From: a bacterium
GTDB lineage: Bacteria; Bacillota; Bacilli; Lactobacillales; Streptococcaceae
DNA: 38,331 bases
Assembly: GCA_905221435.1 (NCBI GenBank)
Contig: CAJNDD010000017.1
Span: 1 to 38,331 of the forward strand
Direction of reading: 5' to 3'
The translations under genes were made by a program, and so were the position numbers. The first letter of the stretch is position 1. Each line of letters begins with the position of its first letter. Positions 1 through 11,152 of the stretch are shown one piece after another. Under the pieces are notes generated by a model, which saw only the letters and a list, made by a program, of their open reading frames with translations, was not told the origin of the DNA and ran no database searches.

Positions 1-27
1 GTGTCTTAACCCCTTGACCAACGGACC
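1..27 (-). tRNA. tRNA-Glu, 5' part only (cut by window edge)
   Basis: On the minus strand this reads as the acceptor 5' strand and D-arm of a tRNA, beginning GGTCCGTTGGTCAAGGGG and running off the window at position 1. The D-loop pattern GGTCAAGGGGTTAAGAC is typical of Firmicute tRNA-Glu. The anticodon is not in the window, so the identity rests on similarity to remembered tRNA-Glu sequences. Confidence 0.75.
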
Positions 28-85
28 TTGAGCTTTTCAACTCTTTCTATTATACCTACTTTTTACACTTTGTCAAGGACTTTTT

Positions 86-1456
86 TCAGTGAAGTTGATT
101 TTTTCTTTTTTTCACTAACTTAACCACTGCTTCTGTCCGTGCAGTGTGGGGAAACATATCGACCGACTGGATATACTGGAGATCATAGACTTTCACTAGT
201 TTAACTAAATCTCGCGCCAAGGTCGAAACATTGCAGGATACATAGACCATTTTTTCTGGAACATAAGCCAGAATGGTTTCCAACAGCTTATCATCTAAGC
301 CTGTACGAGGAGGGTCGACTATCAATGCATCTGCTCGGTAGCCTTCTTTATACCAGCGTGGAATGATTTCTTCAGCTGTCCCCGCTTCGTAATGGGTATT
401 GTCAAAACCCATTCTTTGAGCATTTTGCTTGGCATCTTCAATGGCTTCTGGAATAATATCCATCCCTCTGAGACTCTTGACCTTCTTTGCGAAGGCGAAT
501 CCAATCGTCCCAACACCGCAATAGGCATCAATCAGATGATCTTCTTTGCTAACATCTAGAGCTTTAACTGCTTCACTATAGAGAATCTCTGTCTGCTCTG
601 GATTGAGCTGATAGAAGGCACGGGGCGAGAGAGAAAACTCATAGTCGAGCACTCCTTCTTGAATACTCTCTTGGCCCCAGATAATTTCCGTCTTTTCACC
701 ATAGATTTCACTTGTTTTTGCTGTATTTGTATTGACTGCAACTGTGACGACTTCTGGAAAATCTTTAACTAAGTCTTTTACTAGCTGGGTTAAATTAAGC
801 TGACGATTTGTGACGATGATTATCTGGACTTGTCCCGTCTTCCTTGCTCGACGTACCATGATGGTGCGAACACCGAGCGTTTTTCTCTCATCTGTAATTG
901 GAATTTGATGATAAGTGAGAAGTTCAGCTAGGCGATTCGCAATCGCTTGGGTTTCCTTATCTTGCACCAAGCAGTCTTTCAACTCTACGAGATAATGGGA
1001 GTTTTGTGCATACAAACCTGCCTTGACCTGATTGTTAAATTTACGAGTCTGAAATTGCAACTTAGCACGGTAGTACTTTGGTTCCTGCATTCCGATAGTT
1101 GGACGGATTTCATAGTTTTCATATCCTGCAGGAGCAAATTTTTTCAGGGCTTGATGGAGCAAATCCGTTTTGAACTCTAGCTGTTTATCGTAATGGAGAT
1201 GCATGATCTGGCAACCGCCACATTCATTATAAATCGTACAAGCCGGTACGACTCGAAATTTAGATTTCTTATTAACCTTTAGCAATTTGGCTTCAACAAA
1301 GTTACGTTTAATAGAAGTAATCTGACAATAGATATCTTCTCCTTTGAGGGCGCCTGGCACAAAAACGAGGGTTTTCTGGTAGAAACCGATTCCCTCACCA
1401 TTGATGCCCATCCGCTTGATTTTTAAAGGTATTTTTTGTTTGACTTTCAGATTCAT
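86..1456 (-). CDS. rlmD: 23S rRNA (uracil-C5)-methyltransferase, RlmD/RumA family
   Basis: A SAM-dependent enzyme of the TrmA/RumA family that makes 5-methyluridine in 23S rRNA. The 456-residue length fits the family. An N-terminal TRAM-like RNA-binding region (about 1-60) is followed by iron-sulfur cluster cysteines C73, C79 and C82, with a fourth in LKDCLV. The SAM-binding motif is [11 protein letters not shown], then DPPRTGLD and the catalytic-cysteine motif [12 protein letters not shown] near the C-terminus. Streptococci usually carry two such paralogues, and which rRNA position this one modifies (U747, U1939 or both) cannot be read from sequence. It is divergent from recX. The AGGGG in front of the chosen ATG is only one base away, so the exact start is uncertain. 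Confidence 0.85.
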   Translation of the reverse strand: MNLKVKQKIPLKIKRMGINGEGIGFYQKTLVFVPGALKGEDIYCQITSIKRNFVEAKLLKVNKKSKFRVVPACTIYNECGGCQIMHLHYDKQLEFKTDLLHQALKKFAPAGYENYEIRPTIGMQEPKYYRAKLQFQTRKFNNQVKAGLYAQNSHYLVELKDCLVQDKETQAIANRLAELLTYHQIPITDERKTLGVRTIMVRRARKTGQVQIIIVTNRQLNLTQLVKDLVKDFPEVVTVAVNTNTAKTSEIYGEKTEIIWGQESIQEGVLDYEFSLSPRAFYQLNPEQTEILYSEAVKALDVSKEDHLIDAYCGVGTIGFAFAKKVKSLRGMDIIPEAIEDAKQNAQRMGFDNTHYEAGTAEEIIPRWYKEGYRADALIVDPPRTGLDDKLLETILAYVPEKMVYVSCNVSTLARDLVKLVKVYDLQYIQSVDMFPHTARTEAVVKLVKKRKNQLH

Positions 1457-1481
1457 ACCCCTATCTTATCACATTTTAGGG

Positions 1482-1487
1482 TATAAT
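1482..1487 (+). promoter_or_regulatory. -10 box of recX, implying a leaderless transcript
   Basis: A perfect TATAAT lies six bases before the recX ATG, so transcription should begin on or next to the start codon. No convincing -35 and no Shine-Dalgarno sequence is present. Confidence 0.6.
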
Positions 1488-1493
1488 AGTACT

Positions 1494-2270
1494 ATGAAAA
1501 TCACAAAACTTGAAAAGAAAAAACGCCTCTACTTGATGGAACTAGATGGACAGCAAACCTCTTATATCACAGAGGATACCATTGTCCGTTTTATGTTGTC
1601 TAAAGATAAGGTGGTTAGCAAGGAAGAATTAATCGAGATTCAGGACTTTGCCCAGTTCTCTTATGGTAAGAATCTCGCACTCTACCATCTATCATTTAAA
1701 GCTCGAACCGAAAAGGAAGTTCGTGAGTATCTGAAAAAGTATGAACTTGATGAAAAAATCACTAGTCAAGTTATCGCTAACCTTAAAGAAGATAACTGGA
1801 TTAATGATCGTCAGTATGCCTACTCTATCATCAATGCCAATCAACTTTCTGGAGATAAGGGGCCTTATGTGCTAGCTCAAAAATTGTCTCAAAAAGGGCT
1901 TGCCAAATCAACTATTGAAGATGTTTTAAAGGATTTTGATTTTACAGAGGTTGCTCAACGTGTTGCAGAGAAACTGCTTAAAAAATACACGGGAAAGCTT
2001 CCTGCTCGTGCCTTGCAGGATAAGATTATTCAAAACTTGACGAACAAAGGCTTCTCCTATCCTGATGCTAAAAATGCCTTTGACAGCTTGGATAGTCAAG
2101 TTGACCAAGAAACGACTCAGGAACTCATTTTCAAAGAGTTAGACAAACAATATACTAAATACGCTCGCAAATATGAAAGTTACGAACTAAAGCAACGTTT
2201 AACTCAAGTCCTAGCTAGAAAAGGCTATGATTTTTCGGATATAGCAAGCGCTCTCAGAGAATATCTTTAA
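1494..2270 (+). CDS. recX: Recombination regulator RecX
   Basis: RecX binds RecA and limits its filament growth and recombinase activity. The 258-residue product matches the long streptococcal RecX type: basic N-terminus, then repeated three-helix modules with motifs such as [12 protein letters not shown], [17 protein letters not shown] and [14 protein letters not shown]. The open frame extends upstream to 1401, but the residues from there are not RecX-like and lie upstream of the TATAAT at 1482-1487. The ATG at 1494 ([10 protein letters not shown]) is therefore chosen. There is no ribosome binding site, consistent with a leaderless mRNA. It is divergent from rlmD with a gap of under 40 bp. 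Confidence 0.9.
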   Translation: MKITKLEKKKRLYLMELDGQQTSYITEDTIVRFMLSKDKVVSKEELIEIQDFAQFSYGKNLALYHLSFKARTEKEVREYLKKYELDEKITSQVIANLKEDNWINDRQYAYSIINANQLSGDKGPYVLAQKLSQKGLAKSTIEDVLKDFDFTEVAQRVAEKLLKKYTGKLPARALQDKIIQNLTNKGFSYPDAKNAFDSLDSQVDQETTQELIFKELDKQYTKYARKYESYELKQRLTQVLARKGYDFSDIASALREYL

Positions 2271-2308
2271 CATTTTCGTGTAAAATTCAAAAAAATTAGA
2301 CCAATTTA

Positions 2309-2317
2309 TGATATAAT
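2309..2317 (+). promoter_or_regulatory. Extended -10 promoter of the DUF402 gene
   Basis: TGATATAAT is an extended -10 element 41 bases before the ATG at 2359. No clear -35 is seen, as is common for extended -10 promoters. Confidence 0.5.
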
Positions 2318-2358
2318 AGTAAACGATAAACTTATAAATTGTAGAAAGTTGGTTAGTT

Positions 2359-2892
2359 ATGAAACTTCCAAAAGAAGGCGACTTTATTACAATTCAAAGT
2401 TATAAGCATGATGGGAGTCTCCACCGTACTTGGCGGGACACCATGGTACTAAAAACAACAGAGAACGCTATTATTGGCGTCAACGACCACACACTTGTTA
2501 CCGAAAGTGACGGTCGTCGTTGGGTAACTCGAGAACCGGCTATTGTTTACTTTCACAAAAAATATTGGTTTAATATCATTGCTATGATTCGCGATAATGG
2601 GATTTCCTACTATTGCAATATGGCCAGCCCTTACTATCTAGATGAGGAAGCCCTGAAATACATTGATTATGATTTGGATGTCAAGGTCTTCACTGATGGT
2701 GAAAAGCGTCTCTTGGACGTTGAAGAGTATGAACGCCATAAACGCAAAATGAAGTATTCTGATGATTTAGACTATATTTTGAAAGAGCATGTTAAAATCC
2801 TTGTTGATTGGATCAACAATGGACGCGGTCCTTTCTCAGAGGCCTATGTCAACATTTGGTACAAACGCTACATAGAACTAAAGAATCGGTAA
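2359..2892 (+). CDS. DUF402 / UPF0374 nucleoside tri-diphosphate phosphatase-like protein
   Basis: This 177-residue protein belongs to the DUF402 (YgaC/UPF0374) family. A Staphylococcus aureus member (Ntdp) hydrolyses nucleoside tri- and diphosphates, so a cytosolic nucleotide phosphatase role is inferred by family. Recognisable parts are [19 protein letters not shown] at the N-terminus, a central aromatic [19 protein letters not shown], and the acidic segment DYDLDVKV that in the family helps hold metal ions. It has its own extended -10 promoter and ends just before a terminator, so it looks monocistronic. The ribosome binding site is weak (GAAAGTTGG). Confidence 0.8.
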   Translation: MKLPKEGDFITIQSYKHDGSLHRTWRDTMVLKTTENAIIGVNDHTLVTESDGRRWVTREPAIVYFHKKYWFNIIAMIRDNGISYYCNMASPYYLDEEALKYIDYDLDVKVFTDGEKRLLDVEEYERHKRKMKYSDDLDYILKEHVKILVDWINNGRGPFSEAYVNIWYKRYIELKNR

Positions 2893-2899
2893 AGTTGTC

Positions 2900-2931
2900 A
2901 AACTGGGGTGAGAGCCCTAGTTTTTTTATTT
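2900..2931 (+). terminator. Terminator after the DUF402 gene
   Basis: An imperfect hairpin AACTGGGG / CCCTAGTT is followed by a run of seven T on the plus strand, directly after the stop codon at 2892. Confidence 0.6.
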
Positions 2932-2935
2932 GAAA

Positions 2936-2957
2936 AACCCAGCTTTACAGCTGGGTT
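2936..2957 (-). terminator. Terminator of queH
   Basis: AACCCAGCT / AGCTGGGTT with a four-base loop, followed on the minus strand by TTTTTCAAA. It lies five bases past the queH stop. Confidence 0.75.
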
Positions 2958-2962
2958 AATGG

Positions 2963-3730
2963 CTATATATCTAATTTAGTGACGGTAAACTTGATATGGG
3001 AATAATCTTTTTCAACATCCTTATCTAACAGGAAAGCCGTGGCATCCTTCTTAATCTGAACAAGGTCAATGTTCTGGGCTTGAGCTGCATAGACGCATCC
3101 ACAATAACATTGACGATAGATATCATACTCCTCGCACATCTCCACTGAACGTTTATAGCCTTGATTTTTCTTGAAATCACTTGGAAGATAGTGGGTTGTG
3201 TAAATCTTTTGCACATCAATTCCGATACTGTTGATGGTTTGAGAATTCTTATGGGGACTGATTGTCAAAGCTGAACCAAAGTAGTCAAAGCCCAAATCCA
3301 TAGCTACTTGCGCTGTTTTATCCAGACGGTAGTCAAAACAAACCTTACAACGGTCACCGCCTTCTGGTTCTTCTTCAAGTCCTCTGACTAACTTCCGGTA
3401 TTCATTTGGTTCATATGGGGCTTCTAAATACTGGACCGTATTTCCTGTTCGCTCATTGAAATCACTGACAAATTTCTTGGTGACGTAAGCTCGCTTGTGG
3501 TATTCTGCCTTGGGATGGATATTGGAATTGGCAAAATAGATGGTCACATCAGCGTACTTGGTCAGATACTCTAGGGTGTAGGTACTACAAGGAGCACAGC
3601 AAACATGCATGAGAACAGTTGGACGTTGCTCATTTTTTTCCCAAACCTGAACCATTTTTTGCATAACACGGTCATAATTAATCTTCTGATTAGGATTCAT
3701 CTTGCTCAGAATTTCTTCTACATCAATCAT
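2963..3730 (-). CDS. queH: Epoxyqueuosine reductase QueH
   Basis: QueH (DUF208) performs the last step of queuosine synthesis, reducing epoxyqueuosine in tRNA to queuosine. It is the cobalamin-independent alternative to QueG. The 255-residue sequence shows the family cysteine clusters: MHVCCAPCST (C44, C45, C48), then GDRCKVCFDYRLD in the middle and RQCYCGCVYAA near the C-terminus, fitting the known iron-sulfur and metal-binding ligands. RNLV-type contacts cannot be judged by eye. It is a single-gene unit with a terminator behind it, convergent with the DUF402 gene and downstream of groEL. Confidence 0.88.
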   Translation of the reverse strand: MIDVEEILSKMNPNQKINYDRVMQKMVQVWEKNEQRPTVLMHVCCAPCSTYTLEYLTKYADVTIYFANSNIHPKAEYHKRAYVTKKFVSDFNERTGNTVQYLEAPYEPNEYRKLVRGLEEEPEGGDRCKVCFDYRLDKTAQVAMDLGFDYFGSALTISPHKNSQTINSIGIDVQKIYTTHYLPSDFKKNQGYKRSVEMCEEYDIYRQCYCGCVYAAQAQNIDLVQIKKDATAFLLDKDVEKDYSHIKFTVTKLDI

Positions 3731-3806
3731 GTTCTTCTCCTTTTTCTAGTCTTATTTTATCATATAAGTTAGGAGAGCTCAAATCAATTTTAGAAGAGAA
3801 AACCAT

Positions 3807-3835
3807 AAAAGGAGGGATGTACGTTCCCTCCTTTT
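3807..3835 (-). terminator. Terminator of groES-groEL (possibly bidirectional)
   Basis: An 11-bp perfect stem AAAAGGAGGGA / TCCCTCCTTTT with a seven-base loop lies 20 bases past the groEL stop. A/T tracts flank it on both sides. Confidence 0.7.
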
Positions 3836-3855
3836 GTGTTTTTTATAAGTTGATT

Positions 3856-5490
<1,635 letters not shown>

Positions 5491-5493
5491 CTA

Positions 5494-5778
5494 TTATTCT
5501 TCAATGACAGCCAAGATGTTAGCTTCGCCTACGATGATGTACTTTTCATCGCCATCTTTGACATCAAGACCTGCATGAGCTTCAACTAAGACACGGTCTC
5601 CAGGCTTAACGCTTGGAGCAACCAAGTCACCGTTCAAGGTACGAACACCTTGTCCAGTAGCTACAACTTGAGCTGTTTTTGTTTTTTCTTGGGCTGAGCC
5701 CGCAAGGACAAAGCCTCCAACAGTTTGTTCTTTTTCTTCGATTTTCAAGACCACACGGTCTCCTAATGGTTTCAACAT
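5494..5778 (-). CDS. groES: Co-chaperonin GroES (Hsp10)
   Basis: The 94-residue lid of the GroEL chamber. It starts [10 protein letters not shown], contains the mobile-loop region around [16 protein letters not shown], and ends with [16 protein letters not shown], all standard. A strong GGAGG sits eight bases before the ATG. It is first in the operon, with the CIRCE operator 31 bases upstream of the start. Confidence 0.97.
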   Translation of the reverse strand: MLKPLGDRVVLKIEEKEQTVGGFVLAGSAQEKTKTAQVVATGQGVRTLNGDLVAPSVKPGDRVLVEAHAGLDVKDGDEKYIIVGEANILAVIEE

Positions 5779-5808
5779 CTGTTTTCCTCCATGATAAACT
5801 ACATATTA

Positions 5809-5835
5809 TTAGCACTCTTTATATCTGAGTGCTAA
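5809..5835 (-). promoter_or_regulatory. CIRCE operator (HrcA binding site)
   Basis: A perfect inverted repeat TTAGCACTC-N9-GAGTGCTAA matches the CIRCE consensus without mismatch. HrcA represses groESL through this element until heat stress. It lies between the promoter and the groES ribosome binding site. Confidence 0.97.
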
Positions 5836-5846
5836 TTTATAGTTCT

Positions 5847-5874
5847 ATTGTATCACTTGGTCAGAAATAGTCAA
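5847..5874 (-). promoter_or_regulatory. groESL promoter
   Basis: On the minus strand, a TTGACT -35 (5874-5869) and TACAAT -10 (5852-5847) are separated by 16 bp, placing transcription initiation just before or inside CIRCE. Confidence 0.8.
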
Positions 5875-5900
5875 GAAAAAAGTCTGAATTTCTCAATATA

Positions 5901-5925
5901 AAAGCCTGAGACCAACTCAGACTTT
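5901..5925 (-). terminator. Probable terminator of ssbB
   Basis: On the minus strand AGTCTGAG-TTGGT-CTCAGGCT forms an eight-pair stem with one G-U pair, followed by TTTTATA. It begins about eight bases past the ssbB stop. Confidence 0.55.
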
Positions 5926-5932
5926 CCAATGC

Positions 5933-6328
5933 TTAAAATGGCAATTCTTCCTCTTCCAAGACCAAATCTGCCAAATCCTGTCCTGCATTATTTTCACGCA
6001 TGGCACGTTGGGCACGGCTTTCCAAAAGTTGGAATCCTGTGGCGAGAACTTCGGTCACATAGTTCATCTGGCCATTTTTCTCATAGCGACGGGTACGCAA
6101 CTCCCCATCAATAGAAATAAGACTACCTTTGGTTGCGTAACTTGCTAAGGTTTCTGCTAATTTCCCCCAAAGAACAAGATTGATAAAGTCAGCTTCGCGT
6201 TCGCCATTTTGGTCTTTGTAACGACGATTCACAGCAATAGTTGCGCGCGCCACTGACTTGTCATTGTTTGTTTTGTGCAGTTCTGGTGTAGACGTCAAGC
6301 GCCCGATCATAATAACTTTATTATACAT
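5933..6328 (-). CDS. ssbB: Single-stranded DNA-binding protein SsbB (competence-induced)
   Basis: This 131-residue OB-fold protein protects incoming single-stranded DNA during transformation. It begins MYNKVIMIGRLTSTPELH, carries the SSB core FINLVLWGKLAETLASY, and ends EEELPF, the acidic SSB tail type. It is shorter than replication SSB (about 155-165 residues), which fits the SsbB/CilA paralogue. A cin-box at 6350-6357 in front places it among late competence genes switched on by ComX. The strong AGGAGGAAG ribosome binding site supports the start. Confidence 0.93.
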   Translation of the reverse strand: MYNKVIMIGRLTSTPELHKTNNDKSVARATIAVNRRYKDQNGEREADFINLVLWGKLAETLASYATKGSLISIDGELRTRRYEKNGQMNYVTEVLATGFQLLESRAQRAMRENNAGQDLADLVLEEEELPF

Positions 6329-6349
6329 ATTTTCTTCCTCCTACTTATC

Positions 6350-6357
6350 TATTCGCA
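6350..6357 (-). promoter_or_regulatory. cin-box (ComX/SigX promoter) of ssbB
   Basis: The minus strand reads TGCGAATA, one base off the streptococcal cin-box consensus TACGAATA, with a T-rich stretch upstream. It lies 22 bases before the ssbB ATG and explains competence-specific expression. Confidence 0.85.
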
Positions 6358-6364
6358 GGAAATC

Positions 6365-6392
6365 AAAAAAAGTTACAGAAATTTGTAACTTT
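6365..6392 (-). terminator. Terminator of the dehydrogenase operon
   Basis: AAAGTTAC / GTAACTTT hairpin followed on the minus strand by seven T, touching the stop codon at 6393. The T-tract runs into the upstream part of the ssbB cin-box promoter. Confidence 0.75.
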
Positions 6393-7160
6393 TCAAAGAA
6401 TTTTTTTATGAACCATGAAACCTGTCGCCTGTTGATTGGCCATAATGGTCATATCTGTAATCTGCACACGACAGGGCTGACTGGTCACATAGATCACCGT
6501 ATCTGCAATATCCTGAGCTTGCAAGGCTTCGATTCCCTGATAGACTGCCTCAGCTCGCTCTTTGTCACCATGAAAACGTACCGTAGAAAAATCTGTTTCG
6601 ACAATTCCAGGCTGAATGGTGGTCACCTTGATGTCTGTCGCAATGGTATCAATTCGCAGTCCATCTGAAAAAGTCTTGACTGCAGCCTTGGTCGCTGAGT
6701 AAACAGCTGCACCTGCATAGGCATAGATTCCTGCGGTCGATCCCATATTGATAATATGACCCTGATTGGCTTTTACCATTGCTGGCAAGAAACAGCGAGT
6801 AACTGCCATCAAACCTTTGACATTGGTATCCAACATGGTCAGCATATCCAACTCTTCATAGTCTTGATAGGGAGCCAAGCCAAGAGCTAGTCCAGCGTTA
6901 TTGACCAAGATATCAATCTGACCGACTTTTGCTAGAATATCGGAGCAGACAGTCTTCACCATGGTCATATCCGTGACATCCAGTGGAAAAGTCCAAACTG
7001 TTTGATTTGGAAAAGTTTCTGCAAATTCTGACTTGAGGGCCTCTAGTCTGTCTGTCCGTCGCCCTGTTAGAACGACATTCTCCCCCTGCTCCAGATAAGC
7101 ACGCGCAATCGCTTCACCTATTCCTGAGGTCGATCCTGTAATCACTACATTTTTTGCCAT
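6393..7160 (-). CDS. Short-chain dehydrogenase/reductase (NAD(P)-dependent)
   Basis: A 255-residue classical SDR. The cofactor motif TGSTSGIG lies at residues 8-15, the NNAG motif follows in VNNAGLALG, and the catalytic YxxxK is in YSATKAAVK. The arginine pair at RRTDR after the second strand suggests NADP(H) preference. It resembles YdfG-like hydroxy-acid dehydrogenases, but the substrate cannot be told. The frame is open to 7187; the ATG at 7160 (MAKNVVITG) is chosen because AGAGGGGGA precedes it. It is the last gene of a four-gene operon. Confidence 0.88.
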   Translation of the reverse strand: MAKNVVITGSTSGIGEAIARAYLEQGENVVLTGRRTDRLEALKSEFAETFPNQTVWTFPLDVTDMTMVKTVCSDILAKVGQIDILVNNAGLALGLAPYQDYEELDMLTMLDTNVKGLMAVTRCFLPAMVKANQGHIINMGSTAGIYAYAGAAVYSATKAAVKTFSDGLRIDTIATDIKVTTIQPGIVETDFSTVRFHGDKERAEAVYQGIEALQAQDIADTVIYVTSQPCRVQITDMTIMANQQATGFMVHKKIL

Positions 7161-7201
7161 CTTATCCCCCTCTAGCTGGTGTATCAAATACTAACAATTT
7201 C

Positions 7202-7828
7202 CTAGGCCGTCCAGTGTTTAGCTGGGTCAAATGGAGTTCCAACAACTTGGTCTTCTGATAATTCAATAACCCCACGTTTTTGCGGAGCATTTGGCAAATG
7301 CAATTCACGAGGGCTGCACATCATTCCAAAACTCTTTTCGCCACGAAGCTCGCCTGGGAAAATGAGATTGCCTTTTGGCATCATTGCTCCAGGAAGAGCC
7401 ACAATGGTTTTCAATCCGACACGCGCATTGGGAGCTCCTGCCACGATTTGCACTGTCTTATCACTTGCGACTGCAACTTGGCAGATGTTGAGGTGGTCAC
7501 TATCTGGGTGAGCTACCATCTCGACAATTTCACCGACAACAAACTTGGGCTCTTTGTCGTTGACAATTTCTTCTGCAAAGCCTTCCGCCTGTAACTCTTG
7601 GTTCAAACGAGCGACTTGCTCATCTGTCAAAAAGACTTGACCGCGCTCTGCTATTTCAAACAAACTTGAAACTTCGAAAATATTCCAAGCTACTGTTTCC
7701 CCATTTTCTTTGAGGAAAACCCGGGCCACCTTGCCTTTGCGCTCCACGTCTAGTTTGGCATCTCCGCTATTTTTCACGATGACCATAAGGACATCACCGA
7801 CATGCTCTTTATTATATGTAAAAATCAT
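7202..7828 (-). CDS. ytpR: YtpR family tRNA-binding-domain protein
   Basis: A 208-residue protein with an N-terminal DUF4479-type region (about 1-90) and a C-terminal tRNA-binding EMAP/OB fold starting at VGEIVEMVAHPDSDHLN. Motifs CQVAVASDKTVQIVAGAPN and GMMCSPREL match the anticodon-independent tRNA-binding domain shared with PheT and MetG. The cellular role of YtpR is not established. It lies 15 bases after the thioredoxin-like gene in the same operon. Confidence 0.85.
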   Translation of the reverse strand: MIFTYNKEHVGDVLMVIVKNSGDAKLDVERKGKVARVFLKENGETVAWNIFEVSSLFEIAERGQVFLTDEQVARLNQELQAEGFAEEIVNDKEPKFVVGEIVEMVAHPDSDHLNICQVAVASDKTVQIVAGAPNARVGLKTIVALPGAMMPKGNLIFPGELRGEKSFGMMCSPRELHLPNAPQKRGVIELSEDQVVGTPFDPAKHWTA

Positions 7829-7843
7829 TGCTTCTCTTTTCTC

Positions 7844-8161
7844 CTATTTCAGTCCTGCTAAAAAGTTGTTAATCTGTTCCTTGCTTTTACGGTCACGGTT
7901 GACAAAACGGCCAATTTCCTTGTCCTTTTCTAGAACTACAAGACTAGGAATGCCGTACACATCCCAGAGTTTGGCTAAATCCATGTACTGGTCACGGTCC
8001 ACTCGAATAAAGGTGAACTCTGGATTTATCTCCTCAATCTCTGGCAAGGCTGGATAGATATAACGACAATCACCACACCAGTCCGCCACAAAAAGGAAGA
8101 CCTTCTTGCCATCTTGCTCGACAAAACCTGCTAGTTCTTCTATACTATCGGGAGTAATCAT
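7844..8161 (-). CDS. Thioredoxin family protein
   Basis: A 105-residue single-domain thioredoxin fold. The active site is DWCGDCRYI (C29, C32), so the dipeptide between the cysteines is Gly-Asp rather than the Gly-Pro of canonical thioredoxin, which would be expected to alter redox potential. The cis-proline loop is GIPSLVVLE. No signal peptide is present, so it acts in the cytosol. The start overlaps the end of the DUF4651 gene by four bases, suggesting translational coupling. Confidence 0.9.
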   Translation of the reverse strand: MITPDSIEELAGFVEQDGKKVFLFVADWCGDCRYIYPALPEIEEINPEFTFIRVDRDQYMDLAKLWDVYGIPSLVVLEKDKEIGRFVNRDRKSKEQINNFLAGLK

Positions 8162-8448
8162 AAGACTTCCTCCTCATAGACCAGATCTTCATTTTCGTAG
8201 ACAAAGGTATAGTGACGACCATTCTCGAAAATGACCCCTCCGACGAGTCGCTCTAGACTACTTTCGTAGACTTGAACATAGAGAGTCACAATCTCACCCA
8301 TATCTGAGAAAAGTTCGCGCACGATAGCGGTCAACTCTTCTTGAGTCTTCATCAGTTTGTGGTTATCTGCTGCTTTTTTAGCCCCCAAAGCAAGGGCACT
8401 TAGACCAGCCACTATCAAGCCAGTCATCCATAATTTCTTAGCTTTCAT
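8158..8448 (-). CDS. DUF4651 small membrane-anchored protein
   Basis: A small protein with one N-terminal hydrophobic helix (WMTGLIVAGLSALALGA) and an acidic soluble remainder ending in EEEVL; it matches the streptococcal DUF4651 family of unknown function. The frame opens at 8457, but a TACAAT -10 box (8461-8456) overlaps that ATG. The second ATG at 8448 (MKAKKLW, 96 residues) is taken as the start, with a transcript beginning almost on it. It is the first gene of the operon with the thioredoxin-like protein, YtpR and dehydrogenase. Confidence 0.8.
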   Translation of the reverse strand: MKAKKLWMTGLIVAGLSALALGAKKAADNHKLMKTQEELTAIVRELFSDMGEIVTLYVQVYESSLERLVGGVIFENGRHYTFVYENEDLVYEEEVL

Positions 8449-8455
8449 ACCATTC

Positions 8456-8484
8456 ATTGTAACACAAAAAGGGCTCTAGGACAA
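8456..8484 (-). promoter_or_regulatory. Promoter of the DUF4651-thioredoxin-ytpR-dehydrogenase operon
   Basis: TTGTCC (-35, 8484-8479) and TACAAT (-10, 8461-8456) are 17 bp apart. The -10 ends seven bases before the ATG at 8448, predicting a leaderless or nearly leaderless mRNA. Confidence 0.65.
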
Positions 8485-8584
8485 ATAGGGAAGTCGTATA
8501 GGAGCAAGGAAAATCTCTTCCCTCAGTGAGTCTAATTCTTATTGCCAAGTGCCTGAGTTAACAAGAATTTCCTGAATGAATTAA

Positions 8585-8609
8585 AAAACCTCTGAGATTA
8601 TTCTCAGAG
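8585..8609 (-). terminator. Terminator of pyrG
   Basis: CTCTGAGA / TCTCAGAG with a four-base loop, then GTTTTTT on the minus strand, 12 bases past the pyrG stop. Confidence 0.85.
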
Positions 8610-8621
8610 ATTAGAAGATAA

Positions 8622-10241
<1,620 letters not shown>

Positions 10242-10328
10242 CTAAAATGCTCAAGGCCTTGTTAACTACAAGGGGACATCGAAAACAAGACCCTTATGAA
10301 TAACAACTCTTCAAGAAAACTTCCTGAA

Positions 10329-10361
10329 AAAACAAAAATAGCTCCCTAGTAACTAGGGAGC
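10329..10361 (-). terminator. pyrG leader attenuator hairpin
   Basis: On the minus strand GCTCCCTAG-TTA-CTAGGGAGC forms a perfect nine-pair stem followed by TATTTTTGTTTTTT, inside the pyrG leader and about 100 bases before the ATG. The CUCCC in its 5' arm can pair with a run of G at the transcript's 5' end. This fits the Bacillus subtilis pyrG mechanism, in which low CTP causes repeated G addition and antitermination. A smaller hairpin (10366-10380) precedes it. Confidence 0.85.
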
Positions 10362-10380
10362 CCCGACCTCTAAAAGAGGT

Positions 10381-10420
10381 GCCCGAACAATATAATACCT
10401 TAAAGCAGAACATTTGTCAA
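10381..10420 (-). promoter_or_regulatory. pyrG promoter with GGGC start
   Basis: A perfect TTGACA -35 (10420-10415), 17-bp spacer and TATTAT -10 (10397-10392) are followed seven bases later by GGGC (10384-10381). GGGC is the initial sequence required for CTP-sensitive reiterative transcription in pyrG leaders. Confidence 0.88.
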
Positions 10421-10510
10421 CCCGAATCGGTAAAACCTGAAAATAAGAAGATTACTTTCAGAAAACTAACTAAAAATCCACATCCAAACGGATGACCTGC
10501 TCAAGGAACA

Positions 10511-10534
10511 AAAAAGGAGATCAGGCGATCTCCT
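10511..10534 (-). terminator. Terminator of rpoE
   Basis: AGGAGATC / GATCTCCT with a four-base loop, followed by TTTTT on the minus strand, just past the rpoE stop. Confidence 0.85.
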
Positions 10535-10546
10535 CTGTGAAGTCTT

Positions 10547-11137
10547 TTACTCTTCTTCACTTGTTTCAGCGTCATCGTCAGAAAACTCGTCGTCTTCTTC
10601 GTTGAGATCCACGTCTTCACCCAAGTCATCAGGGGCGATTTCGTTGATTTCTGCATCGTAAGCTTCCACTTCATTTTTCTCATCATCTGGATTTTCATCA
10701 TCGTATGAAAGAGCTGGATCTGCTTCGTATGCATCTTCGTCTTCTGGATCATCTGCATTGTAGTCAATGGCATCTGAATCGCCATCCATAAAGGCATTGA
10801 CGCGTTTTTTCTTAGCTTTTGGAGCTACTTCATCGTCGTCACTTTCTTCAAGAGCGATGATTTCTTCGTCGATTTCGTCTACACCATACCATGAACGAAG
10901 CCCCCATTTGTTGTCTCCAAGAGAGATGAAGCTACCGTCAAAGTTCAACTCTGTGTAGAACAAAGGCAAAGCTTCGCGGATATCGCTGTTTGATGTTCCA
11001 AGGTAGTTTTGAATTTCGTTTACAAGATCGCTAAAATGCATCTCATGATCGCGACCACGAAGTTCTAAGATAGCACGCGCTACCTCAATCATAGATAGTT
11101 CACTTTTTTCTTGCCCAGCAAATACTTCTAATTCCAA
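10547..11137 (-). CDS. rpoE: RNA polymerase delta subunit RpoE
   Basis: The Firmicute-specific delta subunit, which tunes promoter complex stability and RNA polymerase recycling. The N-terminal HARE-HTH domain (about 1-90, [17 protein letters not shown] through [15 protein letters not shown]) is followed by a highly acidic Asp/Glu tail ending TSEEE. The open frame has an ATG at 11152, but GAGGAG directly after it serves as the ribosome binding site for a TTG at 11137. That gives the expected [11 protein letters not shown]-terminus and 196 residues, so TTG is chosen. Confidence 0.93.
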   Translation of the reverse strand: MELEVFAGQEKSELSMIEVARAILELRGRDHEMHFSDLVNEIQNYLGTSNSDIREALPLFYTELNFDGSFISLGDNKWGLRSWYGVDEIDEEIIALEESDDDEVAPKAKKKRVNAFMDGDSDAIDYNADDPEDEDAYEADPALSYDDENPDDEKNEVEAYDAEINEIAPDDLGEDVDLNEEDDEFSDDDAETSEEE

Positions 11138-11152
11138 AGCGTTTCTCCTCAT

